DNA of 64,000 nt from Bacillota bacterium. GTDB lineage: Bacteria > Bacillota > Clostridia > Acetivibrionales > DTU013. Made by a program: the position numbers and the translations under genes. Where the stretch lies: positions 24,239 to 88,238 of the forward strand of contig JAEZCA010000008.1 in assembly GCA_023412665.1 (NCBI GenBank), read 5' to 3'. The notes under the pieces are model-generated. The model did no database searches, was not told the origin of the DNA, and was given only the letters and a program-made list of their open reading frames with translations. Of this stretch, positions 9,189 through 17,292 are shown in pieces (the first letter of the stretch is position 1; every line of letters begins with the position of its first letter).

Positions 9189-9812
9189 ATGGATAGATTC
9201 ATATCGGTTATAAGAAAGCTAAAATACCTTGGACTGCTGGGTATTCCCACACAAAGATATGCATACGATTTCATAATCACTGACGAGCACCGGAGTAAGC
9301 TGTTCAGGCGATGCTTCTGATATAAAAAGCTATAACTGCTACAATAGAGACATAATTGCGCCGGCTGACGGAACTGTCGTCAATTTTAGAAATGACCATC
9401 CGGATTCAGAAACATATGGAAATGGTTTAACAGATCCCGATATAAAAGGCATCCGTGGAAACTTCATTGTAGTCAGGCACACCGACAAAAAATACAGCTT
9501 TATCGCCCACCTTACGCCCGGCAGCATTACCGTTAAGAAGGGGCAGCAGGTGTGAAGCACGGTGAGCGCATTGCCCGCTGTGGGAATTCTGGCAATACCT
9601 CAGAGCCCTATGATGGCAAAGGGTTCTTTACATCGGCAGGCCTTCTAGTGGTGTTCGACGGAATCAAAACAGGATATGCGGAAAACTATGATAAACTTGA
9701 TCCGCGAAAGGCTTATATCCCCCATCCGACGAAGCTATCTATTTACACCGCGGACAATGTGTTGAAAACGCCGCATCCATATAAGTTAGTTGCCATTGGC
9801 TATACGCCGTAG
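9189..9812 (+). pseudogene. M23-family (LytM-like) peptidase remnant, frameshifted and deleted
   Basis: Three pieces of one protein lie in different frames: 9189-9320 ('AYDFIITDEH'), about 9306-9554 ('RDIIAPADGTVVN', 'GNFIVVRH', 'IAHLTPGSITVKKGQQV') and 9552-9812 ('GERIARCGNSGNTSEP', then 'DGKGFFTSAG'). M23 peptidases need a metal-binding HxH right after 'GNSGNTSEP'; here that stretch is missing and the sequence jumps straight to the next segment. Two frameshifts plus loss of the catalytic motif make this clearly non-functional. An intact homologue would be a zinc-dependent cell-wall endopeptidase. No regulatory partner is adjacent. Confidence 0.78.
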
Positions 9813-9951
9813 CGTTTACAGTATCTTGCAACAGGAACAGCGCGAACAGCAACCGCAAAAATCACAGGGCATGGAACTGTAACCATGTCCCAAGCGTCAA
9901 GAATGGTATACTGTTTTCGTATCTAATTTGATAAATATATTCTGCTCAATA

Positions 9952-9980
9952 TGCAACGGATTCATTTTTTTGTTGTCATT
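9952..9980 (+). promoter_or_regulatory. ECF-type promoter candidate upstream of the sigma factor
   Basis: TGCAAC at 9952-9957 carries the -35 'AAC' typical of ECF promoters, and 16 bp later TGTCAT (9974-9979) carries a 'GTC' -10 element. The spacing suits ECF sigma factors and suggests autoregulation of the gene starting at 10019. Confidence 0.5.
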
Positions 9981-10018
9981 ATATGTGAAGCTTCAAAAAA
10001 TGCGAGGGGGCGTTAAAG

Positions 10019-10579
10019 ATGGATGATGAAATGATACTCGATTTGTATTGGGAGCGCTCCGAATCGGCTATCAATGAAACTGCGAAAAAATATGGAGGAT
10101 ATTGCCTTACAATAGCAAATAACATTTTGCGAAATAACGAGGACGCAGAGGAATGTGTGAATGATACATACCATAAAACATGGGACACCATACCGCCGCA
10201 ACGTCCTACTATTTTTCGTGCGTTTTTAGGTAAAGTCACTCGCAATCTTTCACTCAATAAGTATAAAGAGCAAAGAACCCAAAAACGCGGCGGCGACGAT
10301 ATTGCCTCGATATATAGCGAATTGGAAGATTGCATACCGCCAAACAGTAATGTTGAAATGGAATATGAATCAAGCCTTGTTATTGGGGCAATAAACTCTT
10401 ATTTGCTGTCATTGGACAGTGAGAACAGGATTGTATTTGTAAGGCGGTATTGGTATGCAGATTCAATTCAAGCAATAGCTACATGCTTTCAAACGAGCGA
10501 AAGCAAGGTTAAGTCTATGCTTTTCCGAACACGCAACAAACTTAAAACCCATCTCGAAAACGAGGGAGTGATACTATGA
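10019..10579 (+). CDS. ECF-like sigma-70 family RNA polymerase sigma factor
   Basis: 186 residues with region 2 (about 10-80: 'ILRNNEDAEECVNDTYHKTW') and region 4 (about 125-180: 'FVRRYWYADSIQAIA', 'SESKVKSMLFRTRNKLK') and no region 1.1 or 3, the ECF layout. GAGGGGGC precedes ATG 10019. The stop overlaps the next start (ATGA), coupling it to the membrane protein at 10576, its likely anti-sigma partner. A candidate self-recognised promoter lies at 9952-9980. Confidence 0.93.
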   Translation: MDDEMILDLYWERSESAINETAKKYGGYCLTIANNILRNNEDAEECVNDTYHKTWDTIPPQRPTIFRAFLGKVTRNLSLNKYKEQRTQKRGGDDIASIYSELEDCIPPNSNVEMEYESSLVIGAINSYLLSLDSENRIVFVRRYWYADSIQAIATCFQTSESKVKSMLFRTRNKLKTHLENEGVIL

Positions 10580-11913
10580 AATCCGAAAAACTGATGGACT
10601 ACATCGGGCAAATAGATGACAGTATAATTGTAGAAGCTGATGTTAAGTCGGCAAAAATCAAACCCAGCAAGCGGTCTTGGATAAAGTGGGTATCTGTTGC
10701 CGCTGCCGCCTGTCTGATCATTGCTGTTCCGTTTATGCTGAATCGGACACAGCCAACTAACCCTATTGATTTTTCTGGCCTACCAAAACTTGCTGTGAAC
10801 ACCGAGTTCGGAGCGATGGGCTTTGAAGGCTATTTAGCTTATGATGTCAGCGAATTGCAGAATGGTAATCCGTGGACAGAAAATAACGACCTCTCAACCA
10901 TGCCTGTGTTTACCAATCCAAATGGGTACGACAGAGCGGGCGCACCGATAAACGGTTTATCTCCAGAAGAAATACTTGCCGAAGCAGAAAGAATTGCAAA
11001 TCTATTTGGTCTGGAAATAACATCACTATACACAGAGCCTACACTGGAGCAAATAGAGCAGATTAAGCAAAAGTTAGAAGCCGTCCAAGCATCCGAAGAG
11101 GAAGTGCGTCAAAATACAAGTATATATCGGGCAACTGCTGAATGTAACGGCGCGGAAATTGAGATTCAAAAGGACGGGCATATTCTTTTGACACTGACCC
11201 CGGAAACGGCTGATTTAGCAAAAGAAATCGAAAAACTCAGCGTTTACGACAGCTTTACTATCTCTTTTGAATACGGATATGAATCAATAGGTGACACTAT
11301 GTATGGCATCGGACTTCCGTTACCTAACGGATATAGTTTCACTTTTGGTAACACTTCCAATGAACATGCTATGGCGATAACGCAATATCTCTTTTCGGAG
11401 TACGGCGCTTTTACGGAAATAACAACGCCCGGTTATAACCTCGCAGCCGATTACACATACAGCGGAGTTCTTACACGTTTGAACACTTTCGTTTTTGAAA
11501 ACGCGGGAAGTCTTACGGAGCGAATACTCAATTACCATTTTAATAGGCTCTATTTCAGTGCAACCGATTTAGGCGGTTTGGGCGGGATTAGGTATAGCAA
11601 AATCGATTTGTCACAAAAAATCGGTGACTATCCTATAATCACAACCGAAGAAGCCCGTAAACTTTTACTCGAAAATCATTATATAACAACTATTCCCGAA
11701 GCATTACCGAGCGAGGAATATATCGCTCATGTTGAGTTGATGTATCGTACAAGCGGACGGGATTCGGTATTCATGCCATATTACAAGTTCTTGGTAGAAA
11801 TGCCGGCAATGGAGCAGGAAAATGGACTAAAAACCTTTGGGGCATTCTATGTTCCGGCGGTTCAAAGTGAGTTTTTGGAAAATATGCCGTTATGGGATGG
11901 CAGTTTTAATTAG
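10576..11913 (+). CDS. Membrane-anchored protein coupled to the sigma factor, probable anti-sigma
   Basis: 445 residues: a cytoplasmic N-terminus of about 35 residues, one TM at about 36-54 ('WVSVAAAACLIIAVPFML'), and a large external domain of about 390 residues. This is the usual topology of Firmicutes anti-sigma factors paired with ECF sigma genes in overlapping pairs. There is no zinc-binding HxxxCxxC anti-sigma motif. The external domain is unrecognised, so the sensed signal is unknown. An intrinsic terminator follows at 11940. Confidence 0.75.
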   Translation: MKSEKLMDYIGQIDDSIIVEADVKSAKIKPSKRSWIKWVSVAAAACLIIAVPFMLNRTQPTNPIDFSGLPKLAVNTEFGAMGFEGYLAYDVSELQNGNPWTENNDLSTMPVFTNPNGYDRAGAPINGLSPEEILAEAERIANLFGLEITSLYTEPTLEQIEQIKQKLEAVQASEEEVRQNTSIYRATAECNGAEIEIQKDGHILLTLTPETADLAKEIEKLSVYDSFTISFEYGYESIGDTMYGIGLPLPNGYSFTFGNTSNEHAMAITQYLFSEYGAFTEITTPGYNLAADYTYSGVLTRLNTFVFENAGSLTERILNYHFNRLYFSATDLGGLGGIRYSKIDLSQKIGDYPIITTEEARKLLLENHYITTIPEALPSEEYIAHVELMYRTSGRDSVFMPYYKFLVEMPAMEQENGLKTFGAFYVPAVQSEFLENMPLWDGSFN

Positions 11914-11939
11914 AAAACCTAATGAGTTAGTTCTTATGG

Positions 11940-11969
11940 GGCAGGGCTTGACGCTCTGCCTTATTTTTT
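11940..11969 (+). terminator. Intrinsic terminator of the sigma/anti-sigma operon
   Basis: GGCAGGGC (11940-11947) pairs with GCTCTGCC (11953-11960), 8 bp with one G-U, followed by TTATTTTTT. It lies 26 bp after the stop. Confidence 0.8.
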
Positions 11970-12095
11970 GCTCTTTTACGTCCGTTCCGACTATCAAGGC
12001 TATCAATGGACAGGTAGTATTTTTTGCACAGAACGCAAAAAAATCTCCACCCTTAAACCATTGACAGGCTTGTTTTTGCCGTAGCATTACGCTGC

Positions 12096-12141
12096 CGAAA
12101 ACGGGGAACAGAATTATTTTTTATCCTGTTCCCCGTTTTCG
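12096..12141. terminator. Strong hairpin between convergent genes
   Basis: Perfect 16-bp arms (CGAAAACGGGGAACAG / CTGTTCCCCGTTTTCG) around a 14-nt T-rich loop. It sits 62 bp past the MFS stop. No T-run follows on either strand, so it may stabilise a 3' end rather than terminate. No gene is visible in 11970-12202. Confidence 0.55.
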
Positions 12142-12202
12142 TCTGCCAATACTAACCGCGTTGTGAGAAGAGTAAAAGGGACTCCATCAGTATGCGGTTC
12201 TT

Positions 12203-13384
12203 TCAATATGTCTTTGGCATATCATTCACCAGATTAGATTTCAAACGTTTACTATACTTTATGTATACCATTAATAGTATAGCAAATCCTGCAGAACTTA
12301 CGAAAAATGGCGCTTGTATACTTATTTCTTTAAAAACTAGACCGCCTATTATTGGACCAATAATAGTACCAATATTAGATCCCATTGAAAATTTTCCTAT
12401 AGCAATTCCTCTAATTTCTTCTTCTATGCCCTCAATATAAACGCCATTTAACGTTAAGCTAAGCATAGTTATGGCTATACAGTAGCCTGTCCATACAATT
12501 CCATACAAATAAATATTAACTGTAAACGGTAGTAATAATAAAGTGACTATCAACGTGCTTAAAGAAAAAACAATTGCTTTTTTGCTTCCAATCCTATCAC
12601 TGATTTTCCCAAGTCTCGGGGATAAAAACGCAATTATTACTGTGGGGAGTAAAAATGCAATACCGATTTCCAACAAACTTGAATTAAATTTGCTTTCTAA
12701 ATATAAAACAAAAATTGCAGTTACTACGCTTGTAAAAATACTAATAACTAAATTGAATAATATTATAGTATTTTTCTTATATGGTAATGAAATATCTGAA
12801 AACTTTTTATTGTTTACTTGTTTTGTTTCCTTTAAGAAAACTACAGAAAAAATGGCAGCTATTACACTAGCAATTGCACATATCCTAAACAGATTTGACC
12901 AGCCATCAACTAATTTTGGAGTGTTAAGAACAAAAAAGCACAAAATCACTCCTAATAAGCCTCCCTTGTCAGAATAGCTATTCATTTTTCCTAAATTGTG
13001 TGCATTATTTTTCATATTCATGTCTGCAATCATGCTGTATGTAGAAATGCTAATAAATGCAGAAGCGATAGCTTGCAAACCTCTACCAGTATAAATCAAT
13101 GATATCGCTTGAGCATTAGAATAAATTATGTATGATAATGCATAAAACATTAAGCCAAAAATAAATACTGGTTTTCTCCCTGCTTTATCTGTTACATAGC
13201 CTGTTATTAGACGCATGATTACAAGCCCAAGCGAAAATACAGAAAAAAGCCCCGTTACCTGTAACGGAGTTAAACCCAAAGCAGATGTGTACATTGGCAA
13301 TAAAACATCCATTACAGTTAAAGGCAATGATATTAACAATAATGGAAATGATAGTTTCTTTAGTATTTCTTCAGTATTCGTCAA
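12203..13384 (-). CDS. MFS transporter, probable drug/metabolite efflux
   Basis: 393 residues, about 12 hydrophobic segments. The MFS motif A loop is seen as 'GYVTDKAGRKPVF' after TM2 and a second copy as 'PRLGKISDRIGSKK' in the C-terminal half. The start is TTG 13384, with GGAGAG 7 nt upstream. The gene is AT-rich relative to the SLH genes. Promoter (13491-13519) and leader hairpin (13408-13427) suggest control at the level of premature termination. Substrate not assignable. Confidence 0.9.
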   Translation of the reverse strand: MTNTEEILKKLSFPLLLISLPLTVMDVLLPMYTSALGLTPLQVTGLFSVFSLGLVIMRLITGYVTDKAGRKPVFIFGLMFYALSYIIYSNAQAISLIYTGRGLQAIASAFISISTYSMIADMNMKNNAHNLGKMNSYSDKGGLLGVILCFFVLNTPKLVDGWSNLFRICAIASVIAAIFSVVFLKETKQVNNKKFSDISLPYKKNTIILFNLVISIFTSVVTAIFVLYLESKFNSSLLEIGIAFLLPTVIIAFLSPRLGKISDRIGSKKAIVFSLSTLIVTLLLLPFTVNIYLYGIVWTGYCIAITMLSLTLNGVYIEGIEEEIRGIAIGKFSMGSNIGTIIGPIIGGLVFKEISIQAPFFVSSAGFAILLMVYIKYSKRLKSNLVNDMPKTY

Positions 13385-13407
13385 ATGTCATCTCTCCAAT
13401 AATAAAA

Positions 13408-13427
13408 TGCTTCATAAAGATGAAGCA
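13408..13427 (-). promoter_or_regulatory. Terminator-like hairpin in the MFS leader (attenuator candidate)
   Basis: Perfect TGCTTCAT-CTTT-ATGAAGCA hairpin on the minus strand, directly followed by TTTTATTATT and then the ribosome site. It lies between the promoter and the start codon of the transporter. Confidence 0.55.
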
Positions 13428-13490
13428 CAAAACCCTGGTACAACAGTATTTCAGCCTATTAATTTTGTATTGTTATCGATTGTTCACTTT

Positions 13491-13519
13491 ATTATAGTTA
13501 TCACCTTTTCACTTGTCAA
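13491..13519 (-). promoter_or_regulatory. Consensus sigma-A promoter of the MFS gene
   Basis: Minus strand TTGACA (13519-13514), 17-bp spacer, TATAAT (13496-13491): an exact consensus match. Predicted leader is about 100 nt. Confidence 0.75.
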
Positions 13520-13590
13520 GACGGATCCACCCAGCGCACGCAGTCTAATTTCATTTAGCTCTTCCGTGTAATTTTCATATGGAATTTGCC

Positions 13591-13808
13591 TTATTGGTCT
13601 TTCTTAGCAACGTTCTCAATAAAACGCTGAAGAATTGCTGACACCTGACAACGCTCAGCATTGCCAGCAGGCATCAGCATAGTGCCGTCGCCTTGAATCA
13701 GGTTTGTAGCATTTGCCCAGTTCATAGCTTCTAAAGCCCAGCCGGCGACTATATTAGCATCAGCAAAACGATAACGATCGGCTTCGTCGCTCACATCATA
13801 GCCCTTGT
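13591..13808 (-). pseudogene. Orphan C-terminal SLH repeat
   Basis: About 70 codons, open from a stop near 13809 to the stop at 13591, coding for the last SLH repeat of a surface protein ('WALEAMNWANATNLIQGDG', 'VSAILQRFIENVAK'). No signal peptide, start or upstream body exists; the AraC gene ends 6 bp away in another frame. A truncated end of a lost S-layer-type protein. Confidence 0.75.
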
Positions 13809-13813
13809 ACCTG

Positions 13814-14803
13814 TCATTTTTGAGTCGTCATCGTTCGATATTGGGAAGGAGTCATTCCTACCTTTTGCCTGAATATTTTTGATATGTTCCCATTGTAATC
13901 CATACCGCATTCCCTAAAGGCCTGGGTTATTGACAGATTGGTTTCACAGAGCTTTTCCTTGAGCTTGCTGATCTTTACGTCCTGATAGTAGCCGTAGGGT
14001 GTCATGCCGGTATGTTGTTTAAACAGACGAGTATAGTGATACCTGCTCATGTGAACGATACCCGCCAGTTTGCCTATATCAAATTCCTCTTTCCAGTGGT
14101 TGTCTATATATTCCTTGCCTTTTATGATCTCTTCCCTGTACTGATAAGATCTGGAGGTAATGAAAATAAAAACGACAAATGACAATCGGTTGCTGCTGTC
14201 CCATATAGGCAAGGCAGTCATGTTTTGGAACAGGCTTTCGGATACTAATTCATTTGTATCTCCCAATCGCTGGATGATTTCCTGATACGGTACTTTGACA
14301 TCATATGCGTGGACGGCTTCTCCCCGGAACGCCCGAATTACAAAGTCGTTGACTCCCCATCTTTCGAGCTCGGGGTTTATTAATATATTATGTTTTTTAT
14401 ACAACCTTTCAGGGTCAGATATCTTAGCGAACTTTAAATACGCTTCATTCGCCAGGAGCATCGTACCATCCGGTGCACAGATGTGCATAGGGTAGGGAAA
14501 TTCCTTAACGATCTGGGCAAACAGTTCCTTGTTTTCATACAGCGACTCAAAGGACCATGAATCTTTGCGCTCTCTTTGACCATACGGTCTATAGATGTCT
14601 TTGGATCCAACAGGCTGCTGCATTTGATGAACCGGGGCCTTTTTTCGTCTCCGGTCCTCCGGCTTAATGGCATCTTCAGGTATAAGCCATAGGTTGCCCT
14701 TTTTCACCACGCCATCTATTCTGCCCTCTGTACAGTACAGCGTCACGATCCTGATTCCAAGTCCCCACTTTTTACCGGCTTCCCTTACGGTCATATACTC
14801 CAT
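13814..14803 (-). CDS. AraC-family regulator with N-terminal excisionase-type HTH and PAS domain
   Basis: 329 residues in three parts. Residues 1-50 read like a MerR/excisionase-type helix-turn-helix ('TVREAGKKWGLGIRIVTLYC', 'GNLWLIPEDA'). Residues about 84-200 look like a PAS sensor ('FPYPMHICAPDGTMLLANEA'). Residues about 230-325 form an AraC double HTH ('FDIGKLAGIVHMSRYHYTRL', 'MTPSQYR'). Two DNA-binding modules around a PAS domain is uncommon for AraC proteins. The start at ATG 14803 has only a weak GGGTGG upstream. Target unknown; it may have controlled the lost SLH gene next to it. Confidence 0.88.
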   Translation of the reverse strand: MEYMTVREAGKKWGLGIRIVTLYCTEGRIDGVVKKGNLWLIPEDAIKPEDRRRKKAPVHQMQQPVGSKDIYRPYGQRERKDSWSFESLYENKELFAQIVKEFPYPMHICAPDGTMLLANEAYLKFAKISDPERLYKKHNILINPELERWGVNDFVIRAFRGEAVHAYDVKVPYQEIIQRLGDTNELVSESLFQNMTALPIWDSSNRLSFVVFIFITSRSYQYREEIIKGKEYIDNHWKEEFDIGKLAGIVHMSRYHYTRLFKQHTGMTPYGYYQDVKISKLKEKLCETNLSITQAFRECGMDYNGNISKIFRQKVGMTPSQYRTMTTQK

Positions 14804-14899
14804 GAAGCACCACCCACAAATATTTACTATTATGCTATTAGGTATATTGCGATAATAAGCAATGTTCCTCTCGCTTCTTCTATTATATCATGATGCACT

Positions 14900-15382
14900 T
14901 TAATAAACGGCTGAACCTACAAGAGCGCCTAAATCGGGTCTGTTTCCAATAAAAAAGTATTCATTATCTTCTGTTTCTATATATACCTGATTCTCCCACT
15001 TTTCGTCCAGCGGGAAAATCATCTTAATAATCTGAATTTGCTTAATTTCAGGGTTATTTACAGAGACATTCTGTGGTTTCTTATAAACATATTCTACTGA
15101 AAATTCTTCTATACCCTTAATATCATTCTGGGCAACTGGAGAATCCAGACCTAATGTATCTGGCATATCAAACACAATTAGTCTGTTTATTTCCTGAATA
15201 AGAGATTGGCTATGCTTATCATTTATAAAAATTTGATTCTGTTTTCCCTTTACATTAAGGTTTATTTTATCTGGTTCACCCAAGCCGTTATTCCACATGG
15301 TTACATGGAATATCATGTATAAAGTCAATGCAGACATTATTACCACAAGTGATATAATTGGCAAGATAAATTTGTTTTTCAA
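14900..15382 (-). CDS. Small exported/membrane-anchored protein, unrecognised
   Basis: 160 residues with one N-terminal hydrophobic segment (about 7-28, 'ILPIISLVVIMSALTLYMIF') and a soluble external domain with no motif I recognise. No lipobox. The start is TTG 15382, supported by AGGAGATG 7 nt upstream. It lies between the GH5-like gene and the AraC gene, both on the same strand but separated by 100 bp or more, so it is probably monocistronic. Confidence 0.7.
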   Translation of the reverse strand: MKNKFILPIISLVVIMSALTLYMIFHVTMWNNGLGEPDKINLNVKGKQNQIFINDKHSQSLIQEINRLIVFDMPDTLGLDSPVAQNDIKGIEEFSVEYVYKKPQNVSVNNPEIKQIQIIKMIFPLDEKWENQVYIETEDNEYFFIGNRPDLGALVGSAVY

Positions 15383-15424
15383 ATATGTACATCTCCTTCT
15401 AATCTTATAACACTTCGGTTCAAA

Positions 15425-15500
15425 GAAAATTTTTCGTTTGTAGAAAAATTTTCTTACCTCAGCAGTGTTTCAACGAGGTGGGGATATCTTTCACCTCGTT
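15425..15500. terminator. Two inverted repeats after the GH5-like gene
   Basis: AACGAGGTG/CACCTCGTT (15472-15480, 15492-15500) sits just past the GH5 stop and could end its transcript. A second, AT-rich repeat GAAAATTTTTC/GAAAAATTTTC (15425-15435, 15443-15453) follows. Neither has a textbook T-run. Confidence 0.45.
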
Positions 15501-15507
15501 ATAAGTA

Positions 15508-17253
15508 CTACTCCCTGATATCCCTGGAAGTGTATTCTTTTATCAAGTCCAGTGCCGGCTGATCAATATAATAACCATTTTGATGAATATAACTGTTATC
15601 AGGGGCAAGCACAAGGTTTCCAATATCCAGTTCACGCTCAAGCACAACGGGGCCCCACCCTTCGACACGCTCACAGTGCACTGCCCAAGGCAATTCATTT
15701 GTGTCAAGCACTTCGAGAACTGATTTTAAAAAAGCCATACGTTCTGTTTTTGGAAGCGCCATCGGAATGCTGAACTCATTACACATAATTCTCACATTAT
15801 GTTCATCCGCCCAATTACGCCAATGTTCAAAATAGCTTTTCATGGTATCCAAATCAAAAATATCAACCTCGGAAAACGCAGGTGTGCTTGTGATACTACC
15901 GTCTGCAGCAATTGTTACCGTAGACCCTTGATCAGAAAACACATCCGTACAGGCGATGTATACACTCCTGAATTTACCCTTCTTGTAGACGAAGCCTTGG
16001 GGCTTTTTAGTGTTTTCTATCTCTTGATAATAGCCCTCGGTTCCGGTCGGGATTCTTATTATAAGCTCGCGCATATATACACGTGTGCTTTCTTCACCTT
16101 TAACCTCCAAGATTAATGTTTTTGCGGATTTTTGAAGCTTAAAACTGATTTCCATGCCATTGAAATTTCCATAATCCCCAAAATCAGCTTTAAGTATATC
16201 CGGATTACCTTCATCAGTAAATATCTTTGTATGCTGCACCGTGTTTATCCCGTCAAGAGATTGCTGGTCAATGTCGGCACCATCTGCTTGTAAAATAAAC
16301 TTACCGCCGGTGTTAACATTATCGATCCCTGCAAGGTAAACTGAAATTTCTGTTCCCTCCGGAAAGTCACCGATAACTTTAAGAGGTTCTCCACCACTGG
16401 AAATGACGTTATTGACTATTACACCCTGTTCATACGGCCAGTGAAGCAAGCTTAGATGTGCTGATCGCCTCAATGAATGCCAGGGATAAAAATGAAGTGA
16501 TTGCACAACCTTTGGATTAATATCATTGATTGGCACGGATGCCACTGCCCCATCCCACCCTTGGCCAAGCATACCGTCAGAAATGACTATTTTGTTGCTG
16601 TCATATTTCCAGATTACTTCTGCCAACTCATTTGCGAATGCTGCATATTCTTCCTCAGTAAAGACCTCATATCCCGGTTCATTAAGCAGATTAAAGCTCA
16701 ACACGGCAGCAGGCACATTTGAATACCGTTTGGCGAGCAGCTCCCAAACTTCGATAGCTTGACGGTAATGTTCACTGTTTTTCATAATATCATCACGTGA
16801 ACCCGGCAATTCATATAACGTCACATTTATATGAACACCATATTCTATACCCCACCCAATCACCTGATCCAGGTGCTCCAAGCTGATTTCCATGGGCTGC
16901 AGGCTGCTTTCGTCCACAAAGCTTTTGTAGCTGTAATGGACACGAACAAAGTTGAAACCTGACTTGGCAATGTCTTCAATATCATTTGCCTGAATACTCC
17001 TGTCAAAGTATTCAGGTGTCAATGCTGTGCCATGCCAGTCCGGCAGGCTTTCATCAGATATGGCAGGTAACTTGGCTGCCTTATCAAGTAATACGGCTGA
17101 AATGGTATTGAATTCGTTTCCGTCAGGTATCGGTGTTTCCAAGGATTCAGCTGGATCAGCATGATTGGATTCTGTACTGCAGGCAGTTAACATTACCATT
17201 AGTAAAATAAGAATCACCGTTAAAAACAGATGTTTTTGAATGACCTTGCCCAT
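15508..17253 (-). CDS. Lipoprotein, glycoside hydrolase family 5-like
   Basis: 581 residues. Lipoprotein signal with lipobox LTAC (acylated C25). The GH5 TIM-barrel signature is split: 'GFNFVRVHYSY' near 99-109, proton donor E192 in 'FNLLNEPG' and nucleophile E493 in 'IMCNEFSIP'. Between them, residues about 285-445 hold a beta-rich insertion resembling a carbohydrate-binding module. Expected to hydrolyse a beta-glycan at the outer membrane face; substrate unknown. GGAGG precedes ATG 17253. It starts 39 bp after the helicase stop on the same strand with no visible terminator, so co-transcription is possible. Confidence 0.85.
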   Translation of the reverse strand: MGKVIQKHLFLTVILILLMVMLTACSTESNHADPAESLETPIPDGNEFNTISAVLLDKAAKLPAISDESLPDWHGTALTPEYFDRSIQANDIEDIAKSGFNFVRVHYSYKSFVDESSLQPMEISLEHLDQVIGWGIEYGVHINVTLYELPGSRDDIMKNSEHYRQAIEVWELLAKRYSNVPAAVLSFNLLNEPGYEVFTEEEYAAFANELAEVIWKYDSNKIVISDGMLGQGWDGAVASVPINDINPKVVQSLHFYPWHSLRRSAHLSLLHWPYEQGVIVNNVISSGGEPLKVIGDFPEGTEISVYLAGIDNVNTGGKFILQADGADIDQQSLDGINTVQHTKIFTDEGNPDILKADFGDYGNFNGMEISFKLQKSAKTLILEVKGEESTRVYMRELIIRIPTGTEGYYQEIENTKKPQGFVYKKGKFRSVYIACTDVFSDQGSTVTIAADGSITSTPAFSEVDIFDLDTMKSYFEHWRNWADEHNVRIMCNEFSIPMALPKTERMAFLKSVLEVLDTNELPWAVHCERVEGWGPVVLERELDIGNLVLAPDNSYIHQNGYYIDQPALDLIKEYTSRDIRE

Positions 17254-17292
17254 TTTTTATCCTCCAGATTGTGTACAAATTTTGTTTATAAT

